Made by a program: the position numbers and the translations under genes. A DNA stretch of 13,141 nt from CAZTJA01 sp964613745 (lineage in GTDB: Bacteria > Desulfobacterota > Desulfomonilia > Desulfomonilales > Desulfomonilaceae), in the NCBI GenBank assembly GCA_964613745.1, contig CAZTJA010000089.1, forward strand, positions 1 to 13,141, written 5' to 3'. The notes below the pieces were generated by a model, which saw only the letters and a list, made by a program, of their open reading frames with translations, was not told the origin of the DNA and made no database searches. Shown here piece after piece: positions 1 to 6,370 of this stretch (the first letter of the stretch is position 1; every line of letters begins with the position of its first letter).

Positions 1-1
1 A

Positions 2-79
2 ATGCTGTCAGAATCGATACACGAACAAATGAAGGGATCATTGGAGGACCATGAGATTCGCTTTGAATTTGAAGATTGA
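2..79 (+). CDS. 3' end of an upstream gene (C-terminal 25 residues)
   Basis: An open frame enters from the left edge and closes at a TGA at 77-79. The visible C-terminus ends in an acidic, charged stretch (..LEDHEIRFEFED). I cannot identify the family from so short a piece. It is on the same strand as the glycolytic operon, 154 bp upstream of the gap start. An ATG at 51-53 after a GGAGG-like string opens another short frame but makes no recognisable protein. That the first frame is coding is an inference from its composition and position. Confidence 0.4.
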   Translation: MLSESIHEQMKGSLEDHEIRFEFED

Positions 80-170
80 ACAGTAAGGAACACCGTCCGA
101 CAGCCCTTACATTAGCGATTAGTCCTATAACTCGGATTTTGTTGAATTACAAGTAGAGAAATAATGCGGA

Positions 171-199
171 TTGACTCGATATTAAAAATAAATTAAACT
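171..199 (+). promoter_or_regulatory. Sigma70-like promoter for the gap-pgk-tpiA-secG operon
   Basis: A -35 hexamer TTGACT (171-176, 5 of 6 to consensus) is followed by a 17-bp AT-rich spacer and a -10-like TAAACT (194-199, 4 of 6). Transcription would start near 206, giving a leader of about 28 nt that contains the ribosome binding site at 221-227. The surrounding AT-richness contrasts with the flanking genes. No operator-like repeat was seen. The call rests on sequence match alone. Confidence 0.45.
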
Positions 200-233
200 T
201 TTTTTGTTTAGCATAAACGGGGGAGGCCTTATT

Positions 234-1244
234 ATGTCAATTAAAATAGCAATTAATGGGTTTGGTCGCATAGGGCGGACTGTTATGAGAAGCGCTCTTA
301 ACAACCCAAAAGTAGACGTAGTCGCAATTAATGATCGTATGGATCCTAATTTAATGGCTTACCTTTTCAAGCACGATTCAGTTCACGGACTTTATCCCGG
401 GGATGTGAAGATTCAGCAGGGAAGCATAAACGTAAACGGAAAAGACGTTAAGGCTCTCAATATTACTGATGATTTGCTTAATTTACCCTGGCGAGACTTG
501 AAGATCGACATAGTTCTCGAGTGTACGGGAATTTTCAGGGACAAAGAAAAGGCTTCCAAACACATTCAGGCCGGCGCGAAGAAAGTTGTAATATCCGCAC
601 CGGGCAAGAAAGTCGATGCAACGATAGTTATGGGCGTGAACGATGACACCTATGATCCGGCCAATCATCAGGTTGTATCAAATGCCTCATGCACGACAAA
701 TTGTCTTGCCCCCATCGGAAAGGTTTTGGTTGACGAGTTCGGAGTTGAAAAGGGGCTCATGACTACCGTCCATTCCTACACCATGGATCAGAGTTTACTG
801 GACACGGTTCACAAGGATTACAGACGGGCCCGAGCTGCCGCAATGAACATGATTCCTACTACCACGGGAGCCGCTTCTGCAATAGGATTGGTCATTCCGG
901 AACTTGCCGGAAAACTTGACGGGTTGGCCATCAGAGTTCCGACTCCCAACGTGTCTTTAGTTGATTTAAGTGTTCTCTTGAAGAGAAAAGCGACGGTAGA
1001 AGAGATAAATTCCGCAATGAAGAGAGCCGCCGAAGGACGTTTAAAGGGCTACCTGAGGTACGTGGACGAACCGCTTGTAAGCACCGATTTCATCAACAGC
1101 GAGTACTCTTCCATTTTCGATGCCTTGTCAACATTCAGCATTGGAGACAATCTTGTTAAAGTGCTGTCATGGTATGACAATGAATCAGGGTATTCGGCAC
1201 GAATGGTGGATCTGGCCGCAATGATGGGAGAAAAACTTATTTAG
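234..1244 (+). CDS. gap: Glyceraldehyde-3-phosphate dehydrogenase (type I, NAD-type)
   Basis: Cytoplasmic enzyme of glycolysis/gluconeogenesis that oxidises and phosphorylates glyceraldehyde-3-phosphate to 1,3-bisphosphoglycerate. The 336-aa product has the family's usual length. The Rossmann motif INGFGRIGR is at residues 7-15. Asp34 (AIND) is the residue that normally contacts the NAD ribose and suggests NAD preference. The active-site block SNASCTTNC gives catalytic Cys153, with His180 in TTVHS. RVPTPNVS and SWYDNESGYS are further signatures. The ATG at 234 is chosen over an upstream in-frame TTG at 204 because GGGAGG (221-226) sits just before it and MSIKIAINGFG is the standard N-terminus. 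It is the first gene of the operon, 34 bp before pgk. A small inverted repeat, TTGCC/GGCAA (1253-1267), lies in that spacer. Confidence 0.97.
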   Translation: MSIKIAINGFGRIGRTVMRSALNNPKVDVVAINDRMDPNLMAYLFKHDSVHGLYPGDVKIQQGSINVNGKDVKALNITDDLLNLPWRDLKIDIVLECTGIFRDKEKASKHIQAGAKKVVISAPGKKVDATIVMGVNDDTYDPANHQVVSNASCTTNCLAPIGKVLVDEFGVEKGLMTTVHSYTMDQSLLDTVHKDYRRARAAAMNMIPTTTGAASAIGLVIPELAGKLDGLAIRVPTPNVSLVDLSVLLKRKATVEEINSAMKRAAEGRLKGYLRYVDEPLVSTDFINSEYSSIFDALSTFSIGDNLVKVLSWYDNESGYSARMVDLAAMMGEKLI

Positions 1245-1278
1245 ATAGCAACTTGCCGTTCGGGCAACGAGGGTACAC

Positions 1279-2463
1279 ATGTCCGTAAAGAGCATTACTG
1301 ATCTTGATCTGAAAGGAAAAAAGGTTTTTTTCCGATTCGATTTTAATGTGCCGCTCGACGACAAGTGCGAAATAAAAGATGACACCAGAATTCGCAGGGC
1401 ACTCGGCACAATTAAATACGCAGTGGAGAATGGGGCACGTTGCATCCTGAGTTCACATTTGGGAAGACCAAAGGGTGAGCGCAAACCTGAATTGAGCTTG
1501 CGTCCGGTAGGCACCAGATTGTCCCGGTTACTGGGAATTGACGTTGCCTTTGTGAATGATTGCATCGGAGATGAGGTACGATCTTCACGGAATTCTCTTC
1601 AAGATGGTCAGGTTCTTCTCCTGGAAAACCTGCGATTCCATGCAGGGGAAACGAAGAACGACCCGGAGTTTTCAGCTCAATTGGCGGAAGGTGCTGATGC
1701 ATATGTGAATGATGCGTTCGGAACGGCACATCGGGCACATTCTTCTACGGTCGGTGTACCTTCACTGGTGAAAGAAAAAGCTGCGGGCCTGCTGATGAAA
1801 GAAGAGCTGGACAATTTATCCAGAGCTTTCTCCAATCCGGCAAAGCCTGTGACTGCAATCTTTGGTGGGGCGAAGGTGTCCGATAAATTGGCGGTACTCC
1901 GAAATATAGTTGAGCGCATGGAATGCGTTCTCGTGGGCGGAGGTATGGCCAATACGTTCCTGAAGGCAAAAGGATGCAATGTCGGTGCCTCAAAGTTCGA
2001 AGAAGATATGCTGAACACCGCAATCGAGATAATGGATGCGGCCGAAAAGGCCGGCTGTGAGTTTCTGCTGCCGCTGGACGTGGTGGCCGCCGATAGAATT
2101 GAGTCCCCCACTCACATCGTTAACGTACCCGTGAATGGAATACCTGAAAATCATATGGCCTTGGACATTTATTCCGAAACTATTCAGGTGTTCAAGGATC
2201 GCATTACGAAGGCCGGGACGATCATCTGGAATGGGCCCATGGGGGTTTTCGAAGTCGAAGAGTTTAAACGGGGCACAATGGAGGTGGCTAAAGCCGTCGC
2301 GGAAGCCGCTGGATTCAGTCTTGTGGGCGGTGGTGACAGCGTGAGGGCCGTAAAGCAGGCGGGTGTCTCAGATAGAATTTCTTACATTTCAACCGGCGGT
2401 GGAGCATTTATGGAGTTCATGGAAGGTAAAGTACTGCCGGGCGTCGCCGCTCTTGAAAGTTGA
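1279..2463 (+). CDS. pgk: Phosphoglycerate kinase
   Basis: Cytoplasmic glycolytic kinase that transfers the acyl phosphate of 1,3-bisphosphoglycerate to ADP, directly after GAPDH in the pathway. The 394-aa length is normal for bacterial PGK. Visible motifs are the N-terminal substrate site RFDFNVPLD (residues 19-27; Asp21, Asn23), SSHLGRPKG (58-66), LLLENLRF (113-120; Arg119), AFGTAHRAHSS (146-156; Arg152), the hinge region FGGAKVSDK (195-203; Lys199, Lys203), and the nucleotide-binding GGGDS (350-354) and STGGGAF near the C-terminus. GGGDS and STGGGAF(M) differ slightly from the usual GGGDT and STGGGAS. The start ATG follows GAGGG at 1269-1273. The next gene, tpiA, begins 21 bp after the stop, so co-transcription is expected. 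Confidence 0.97.
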   Translation: MSVKSITDLDLKGKKVFFRFDFNVPLDDKCEIKDDTRIRRALGTIKYAVENGARCILSSHLGRPKGERKPELSLRPVGTRLSRLLGIDVAFVNDCIGDEVRSSRNSLQDGQVLLLENLRFHAGETKNDPEFSAQLAEGADAYVNDAFGTAHRAHSSTVGVPSLVKEKAAGLLMKEELDNLSRAFSNPAKPVTAIFGGAKVSDKLAVLRNIVERMECVLVGGGMANTFLKAKGCNVGASKFEEDMLNTAIEIMDAAEKAGCEFLLPLDVVAADRIESPTHIVNVPVNGIPENHMALDIYSETIQVFKDRITKAGTIIWNGPMGVFEVEEFKRGTMEVAKAVAEAAGFSLVGGGDSVRAVKQAGVSDRISYISTGGGAFMEFMEGKVLPGVAALES

Positions 2464-2484
2464 TTTTCTTATAAGGATCATTTT

Positions 2485-3246
2485 ATGGCCATAAGGCGAA
2501 AGATTGTTGCCGGAAATTGGAAAATGCACAAGACGCATACTGAGACCGGCAGCTTCGTTGATGAACTAAGAGGGTTCCTTTCTTCATGGCAACCGAACTG
2601 TGAAGTCGTTTTGGCTCCTCCGTTCACCGCGATTTCAGCGGCGGTAAACAAAGCAGAGGGTTCAGTTATCAAGATTGCCGCCCAAAATCTTTACTGGGAG
2701 GATTCCGGGGCATTCACCGGGGAAATATCGGGACAAATGCTTCGCGCAATCGGTTGCACGTACGTGATCATAGGTCATTCGGAACGACGACAGTTCTTCG
2801 GCGATACCGATGAGACCGTTAATTTGAAGATAAAGGCGGCGGTTCGAAGCGGTCTGATTCCTATATTGTGCATCGGTGAATCCCTTACTGAAAGAGAGGA
2901 CGGGCGCACATTCGATGTTGTAAGTAAACAATTGACCGGCGGCTGCAAAGATTTTACACCAAATTCTTCTGAATTTGTGATAGCATATGAACCGGTATGG
3001 GCTATAGGGACCGGCAAAACCGCAAGTCCGGAACAGGCCCAGGAAGTTCATGCTTTTATCAGAAATGAGCTTAAAGGACATTACGGATCGGAAACCGCCG
3101 AGTCCATACGTATACTTTACGGCGGGAGTGTGAAGCCTGAGAATTCAAATGCTCTAATGAGCAAGCCGGATATTGACGGCGGTCTCATTGGAGGAGCTTC
3201 ACTGAAGGTTTCGGATTTCGTAGGTATCATCAGAGAAGGGACCTAG
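2485..3246 (+). CDS. tpiA: Triosephosphate isomerase
   Basis: Interconverts dihydroxyacetone phosphate and glyceraldehyde-3-phosphate in the cytoplasm, supplying the substrate of GAPDH at the head of this operon. The 253-aa TIM barrel has the usual length. Asn11 and Lys13 lie in GNWKM, catalytic His98 in IIGHSERR, and catalytic Glu169 in AYEPVWAIGTG (residues 167-177). The flexible loop 6 and the phosphate-binding ILYGGSVKP (210-218) and GGLIGGASL are intact. The start ATG follows AAGGA in the 21-bp gap after pgk. The TAG stop is only 6 bp before secG, so the two are almost certainly translated from one message. Confidence 0.97.
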   Translation: MAIRRKIVAGNWKMHKTHTETGSFVDELRGFLSSWQPNCEVVLAPPFTAISAAVNKAEGSVIKIAAQNLYWEDSGAFTGEISGQMLRAIGCTYVIIGHSERRQFFGDTDETVNLKIKAAVRSGLIPILCIGESLTEREDGRTFDVVSKQLTGGCKDFTPNSSEFVIAYEPVWAIGTGKTASPEQAQEVHAFIRNELKGHYGSETAESIRILYGGSVKPENSNALMSKPDIDGGLIGGASLKVSDFVGIIREGT

Positions 3247-3252
3247 TTTCTA

Positions 3253-3642
3253 ATGTTGACGACTCTCATCGTTATTGTACACGTTATCGTCTGTATTGCA
3301 TTGATCCTGATTATTTTGCTGCAAACCGGCAAGGGTGCCGATATAGGAGCCACTTTCGGTGGTGGTTCGAGCCAGACCGTATTCGGAAGTACCGGGGCAA
3401 CTCCTTTTTTGAGCAAAGTCACCATAGGTGCAGCCGTAATATTTATGGTCACATCGACATTCCTGACGTATTTTGCGGGGAAGACCACAGCGGTCGTGGA
3501 AAGATCGATAATGAGCGACCAGCCGGTTAAGGAAGCCCCTGCGACTCCGGGACCGGCAGCTCCGCAAGTTCCGGCGCAGCAATCGGTTCCTGAAAGTGGT
3601 CAGAGCGCTCCAGCTCCGGTGGAAAAAGCTCCGGAAAAATAG
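3253..3642 (+). CDS. secG: Preprotein translocase subunit SecG
   Basis: Small inner-membrane subunit of the SecYEG protein-export channel. The 129-aa product has a first hydrophobic segment (about residues 3-23), the conserved cytoplasmic loop LLQTGKGADIGATFGGGSSQ (22-41) followed by TVFGS, and a second hydrophobic segment (about 53-74). After residue 90 comes a low-complexity Pro/Ala/Gln/Glu tail (PATPGPAAPQVPAQ and so on), a common but non-conserved SecG extension. The start is 6 bp after the tpiA stop with a weak GAAGGGA upstream inside tpiA, suggesting translational coupling. It closes the operon and is followed after 23 bp by the palindrome at 3666-3697. Confidence 0.95.
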   Translation: MLTTLIVIVHVIVCIALILIILLQTGKGADIGATFGGGSSQTVFGSTGATPFLSKVTIGAAVIFMVTSTFLTYFAGKTTAVVERSIMSDQPVKEAPATPGPAAPQVPAQQSVPESGQSAPAPVEKAPEK

Positions 3643-3665
3643 TTCAAGCGAACTTATGTTCATTG

Positions 3666-3707
3666 AAGCTCGATGTTCCACGTGGAACATCGAGCTTTCT
3701 TTTTATT
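3666..3707 (+). terminator. Intrinsic terminator of the gap-secG operon (perfect 32-bp palindrome plus T-rich tract)
   Basis: Two 16-bp arms, 3666-3681 and 3682-3697, are exact reverse complements with no spacer. In RNA they would form a long stem with a minimal loop over the central bases. On the + strand the palindrome runs into a T-rich tract (3696-3707, mostly T with one C and one A), as expected for Rho-independent termination after secG. On the opposite strand no T tract follows, so termination of the convergent gene from that side is less supported. The last T residues overlap the stop codon of the convergent gene at 3703. Confidence 0.7.
3674..3689. promoter_or_regulatory. parS: parS-type centromere site (ParB binding)
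   Basis: The central 16 bp of the palindrome read TGTTCCACGTGGAACA. This matches the known bacterial chromosomal parS pattern TGTTNCACGTGNAACA and is perfectly symmetrical. It differs from the 16-mer TGTTTCACGTGAAACA only by paired changes at positions 5 and 12, where I recall the consensus tolerates variation. ParB loads at such sites and spreads for chromosome segregation, and parS sites usually cluster in the origin-proximal part of the chromosome. No parA or parB is in the window, so function is inferred from the motif. Placement between two convergent genes would leave the site free of promoter constraints. The alternative is a palindromic terminator that matches by chance, which is unlikely for 16 of 16 positions. 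Confidence 0.7.
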
Positions 3708-4131
3708 GACCGGTGTCACGATTTTCCACGACAATTTCGTTACGGACCCAAACCGCTTCGCTATATTTCAAGATGAGCTTCTTCATTTCAAATTCATGAG
3801 CTTCTTTCGTGTAAAGCAGCTCATCCGGACGTTGTTTATCCCATTTGCGACCTGATTCCCTCAGTTCCTGTTCGATGCGTTCCTTAAACCCGACCATTGG
3901 TCTTGTTTCCAAGTGATAAATCGCGTATCCGCTTTTTTCCCTACAAATGTAATAGGTGGTTCCTCCATCGATTCGGATCGATATGAGCTTTCCGCTTGTG
4001 GGAACCTTCGTATATATGTTTTCGAACTTTATCGATTTAAACTCACTTAAGGCATTTTCCGCCAATCCAAACTGACTAAAGCTCACGGCGGGAAACAAAA
4101 AAAACATACATGCAGCCATCAAAGATCTCAT
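3703..4131 (-). CDS. Small secreted protein of unknown function
   Basis: I do not recognise this 142-aa protein. It begins with a short positive residue and a hydrophobic run (MRSLMAACMFFLFPAVSFSQ), typical of a Sec signal peptide with likely cleavage near residues 18-20, so the mature part of about 120 aa should be periplasmic or extracellular. The mature region is charged, with a central beta-like segment (SIRIDGGTTYYICREKSGYAIYHLE) and a Lys/Glu-rich helical half containing several aromatic residues. The start at 4131 is preferred because AGGAGT lies 4 bp upstream and the signal peptide starts there; the frame stays open upstream to 4284 but that stretch does not look coding. It lies 156 bp downstream of the HAD gene on the same strand and converges on secG. 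Confidence 0.7.
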   Translation of the reverse strand: MRSLMAACMFFLFPAVSFSQFGLAENALSEFKSIKFENIYTKVPTSGKLISIRIDGGTTYYICREKSGYAIYHLETRPMVGFKERIEQELRESGRKWDKQRPDELLYTKEAHEFEMKKLILKYSEAVWVRNEIVVENRDTGQ

Positions 4132-4287
4132 GATTACTCCTGATTCATCATCCCATTTATTTGTCACAAGTAAAAAAATGAATCGGTCCTTCATGAAAAG
4201 GCCCAATTCGCAAATCCGGTCGCGGGAATGCAGGTGCTTTGTAAAAGCCGGCTCACATCCGAACAATTGAAAGAATCTCGGCATGAC

Positions 4288-5046
4288 TTATAACTTCAGG
4301 GCGGATTGAATAACCGGGAAGAGGTTTGTGAAGTCGTAAGTCATTTCGAGTTCCAAATTTCGAGGTTCATTCCGTCCATAGGATCGGCCGAAACAAAAAT
4401 CAATTTGAACTTCATTTGATTGGCAGAATTCAGCCAGTGAATGTTTCTGCATGGATGCAATGAGAAATCCGCCATTTTCATGAACCCATTTGAAATGAGG
4501 ACCGTCACCACCGCTGTCGCCAATAGCTAAGATCTTGTCCCCACTCATACCGTACTTACTCGCAATCGCACTCGAACATTTGGGCTTGTCGCTGATCTCA
4601 GTTATAATCAAATCAAAACAAGAGCGCAGTCCGTCAGTCTTGAAGGTCACGAACGGGTTTGCGCAAATGTATGGGACTTGCGGCAAAAGACCTTTCTTGA
4701 TGGCCCTTTGAAAGTAGGCTTGAGTGCCGGTAGTATTGAGAACGAACAGTACGTCATTGCTTAAGCACAGATCGATTAATTCGGGAACACCGGTGTATGT
4801 TTGGAAATCAGCATTCAAATAGGCATCCATTTCTTCAACGGAATATGCCTTCGGCAGCATCTTTTTAATTCTGTTTAAGGCATCACCGAGAGTAATTTCG
4901 TTACCGGTGTATTGCTTAAAAATTCTAGATAGATCGTCGGACAAATTCGGGTATGAAAACCTCAGTGGATCAAAAGGGCCGTTGGGAGATAAACATTCGC
5001 TCCAATCCGAAGCGACAATGCCTCGATATTTTCTTGGTTGTTGCAT
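4288..5046 (-). CDS. HAD-superfamily hydrolase (phosphatase-like) with an unusual motif I
   Basis: Soluble 252-aa protein with the HAD motifs in order. Motif I is VASDWSECL (residues 11-19), with Asp14 as probable nucleophile. Motif II is FVLNTTGT (101-108). A motif III lysine is likely at Lys154 or Lys156 in EISDKPK, and motif IV is LAIGDSGGDGPHF (173-185; Asp177, Asp181). An inserted helical segment (about residues 35-85) fits a C1-type cap. Most HAD phosphatases have DxD in motif I; here the second position is Ser16, recalling the DWA motif of phosphonoacetaldehyde hydrolase, although the overall sequence is not obviously that enzyme. GGAGGG just upstream supports the ATG. The substrate is unknown. 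It is divergent from the CGGC-domain gene across a 208-bp spacer. Confidence 0.75.
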   Translation of the reverse strand: MQQPRKYRGIVASDWSECLSPNGPFDPLRFSYPNLSDDLSRIFKQYTGNEITLGDALNRIKKMLPKAYSVEEMDAYLNADFQTYTGVPELIDLCLSNDVLFVLNTTGTQAYFQRAIKKGLLPQVPYICANPFVTFKTDGLRSCFDLIITEISDKPKCSSAIASKYGMSGDKILAIGDSGGDGPHFKWVHENGGFLIASMQKHSLAEFCQSNEVQIDFCFGRSYGRNEPRNLELEMTYDFTNLFPVIQSALKL

Positions 5047-5196
5047 CCGCCCTCCATAGCTTCGGCTTGTGCTCAGAGCAGCTGCCGATACGGTAAGTAT
5101 TCGATTAGCACACTTGAATTGTTAAATCTTCGAGTTTTTTGACTGTAAAGAATGCTCCCTTAAGGTTAGAATGATCTGGACCGTAAATTCTATATG

Positions 5197-5210
5197 GTGA
5201 TCGTAATCAT
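5197..5210. promoter_or_regulatory. Possible FNR/CRP-family operator upstream of the CGGC-domain gene
   Basis: The dyad TGAT-CGTA-ATCA (5198-5209) has the half-sites and 4-bp spacing of the FNR box TTGAT-N4-ATCAA, with 8 of 10 positions matching and the outer T and A missing. It sits about 45 bp before the start of the gene at 5255, in the spacer shared with the divergent HAD gene. A second short dyad, TGCCG/CGGCA (5210-5223), directly abuts it. No convincing -10/-35 pair was identified in the 5047-5254 spacer. An 8-of-10 match can arise by chance. Confidence 0.25.
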
Positions 5211-5254
5211 GCCGATTCCGGCAATATTGGATCAATACCTGAAACGGAGGATAC

Positions 5255-5599
5255 ATGAAGAAAGTTGCAGTAGTGGGTTGCGGCGCTTACATGCAAAGCG
5301 GATACGGTTGTCCCGGAGAATGGAGATGCCTCAAGGCTGCGTCCTTGGGCGAAGGCAATTTCAGTGAACCGTCCAGCGTAGTCTCTTTTGTAAGCTGTGA
5401 ATGTCCGGGCCGGAGCCTCATACCGACCATTGGGATGGCCGCCAAATTATCGGAAATAAAGCCCGATGAAATCTATTTCAGCACCTGCATGGCGAAAGCG
5501 AAACCTGATTGTCCGTACGTCAAACCCGAGGAAATGGCATCTATGATCGAGAACAAAACGGGAATCAAGGTTATTCTCGGAACCCACGACTATCATTGA
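5255..5599 (+). CDS. CGGC-domain protein (putative metal-binding)
   Basis: The 114-aa cytoplasmic protein matches the general pattern of the CGGC domain: a beta strand with a Cys-Gly turn (VAVVGCGAY), a central FVSCECPGR block (residues 46-54), a strand ending in YFSTCMAKAKPDCPY (74-88), and a C-terminal IKVILGTHDY (104-113). The family is small, mostly anaerobic or archaeal, and presumed to bind metal through its conserved cysteines; its biochemical role is not known to me. The signature CGGC-P is CECP here. Extra cysteines, C19 and C25, lie in GYGCPGEWRC. A strong CGGAGGA site lies 6 bp before the ATG. It leads a run of co-directional small genes. Confidence 0.75.
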   Translation: MKKVAVVGCGAYMQSGYGCPGEWRCLKAASLGEGNFSEPSSVVSFVSCECPGRSLIPTIGMAAKLSEIKPDEIYFSTCMAKAKPDCPYVKPEEMASMIENKTGIKVILGTHDYH

Positions 5600-5712
5600 T
5601 TGCAGTCCTCAAATCCGTAATATGAAATCTATGCTCGAAACGCAATTTGTGTTTCTGCATCGAAACCAAGTAGGTCACAATTTGGTACTCAAGAAGAAAG
5701 GAAAACAGCCCA

Positions 5713-5943
5713 ATGAAGTGCGAGTCCGATTTTGACAACGAAGACCAAACACTGTTGAGGCAAGCGGATGAGTGCGTTGAGCCATGGTGGGAAGGCGATA
5801 AGCCCGCCGAGCAGCAGAAAACCGCCGAAACACCGCCTGCCGGTCAGGAGCTGGTGGAAGAAGAAGCTCTAAGACGTGGTTTGCTTAAGAAGGATGAGGA
5901 AGGCAACCTGTGCCTGGCCTGTGATGAAAAAAAGAGCGAATGA
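5713..5943 (+). CDS. Small acidic cysteine-containing protein of unknown function
   Basis: I do not recognise this 76-aa protein. It is strongly acidic (Glu/Asp-rich), has no hydrophobic segment and should be soluble. It has Cys3 near the N-terminus, Cys21 in ADECVEPWW, and a C-terminal CLACD (residues 67-71) resembling half of a zinc or Fe-S ligand set. The middle (about 30-50) is Pro/Glu/Gln-rich and probably disordered. AAAGGA lies about 11 bp upstream of the ATG. It sits 113 bp after the CGGC-domain gene and 57 bp before the next gene on the same strand, so a shared transcript is possible. Being coding is supported by the site, the orientation and the biased composition. Confidence 0.55.
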   Translation: MKCESDFDNEDQTLLRQADECVEPWWEGDKPAEQQKTAETPPAGQELVEEEALRRGLLKKDEEGNLCLACDEKKSE

Positions 5944-6000
5944 TCCGATTAAATTAGCTCATTATAAGCTGATGAATTAGTCCGTCATACAGGATTACGT

Positions 6001-6357
6001 ATGAAGATAGAACTTGTACAATGCCACCGAACAGACGAACTAAGCTCTATCATTGAGTCATTGGGGGCGGGAAATTCAGAGATGATGGCCCTGAAGGGTA
6101 TCTTTGCAAATGTCAGGGTTTATGATGTGCCCGGCCCCAAGGCGAAACTCCTGAAACGATATTACAACGATGTGGGTGCGGAGGCCGCAATCGGCTCAGA
6201 TGCCTATTACGATAAGGAAGGCGCTGTTACCGACATTATTGCAATGGGGAGTTTATATCAGCACCGAGAAGTCCGAAGGGCACTGAGTGACGATCTCTCA
6301 ATCAAACCATTGTTGAACGAAATAGAACAACTTTTGAATTCGGAGTTTCAGATCTAA
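6001..6357 (+). CDS. Stand-alone homologue of the dihydropteroate synthase N-terminal extension domain
   Basis: The 118-aa soluble protein is not an enzyme I can name, but its pattern resembles the extension that precedes the barrel in many deltaproteobacterial and archaeal dihydropteroate synthases. It opens with a strand and helix ending in a LG(A/V) turn. Next come a LKGIFANVRVYDVPGPKAKLL block (about residues 30-50), GAEAAIG, TDIIAMGSLYQHREVRRAL (about 76-94) and a final helix IKPLLNEIEQLL. From memory the extension carries the equivalent K-F--V--V-GPAANILKQ, GGEAAV, TDVLLMGT--Q and QPFGL--L--EI. Here no pterin-binding barrel follows; the next gene is an epimerase. An AGGA at about 5990 precedes the ATG. 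The homology is from memory and needs a profile search. Confidence 0.55.
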   Translation: MKIELVQCHRTDELSSIIESLGAGNSEMMALKGIFANVRVYDVPGPKAKLLKRYYNDVGAEAAIGSDAYYDKEGAVTDIIAMGSLYQHREVRRALSDDLSIKPLLNEIEQLLNSEFQI

Positions 6358-6370
6358 ACCTAACCCATCA

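Noticed and set aside
3250..3690. Minus-strand frame of 146 codons opening MFHVEHR across secG
   Set aside because: It is antisense to the full secG gene, starts inside the palindrome, and is Arg/Ser-rich without family features; it is a shadow.
3673..3855. Plus-strand frame of 60 codons opening MFHVEHR
   Set aside because: It begins within the parS-like palindrome and runs antisense to the secreted-protein gene, with no ribosome site.
4132..4284. N-terminal extension of the secreted-protein gene to an ATG at 4284
   Set aside because: The added 51 residues do not look coding and would bury the signal peptide; the ATG at 4131 has an AGGAGT site.
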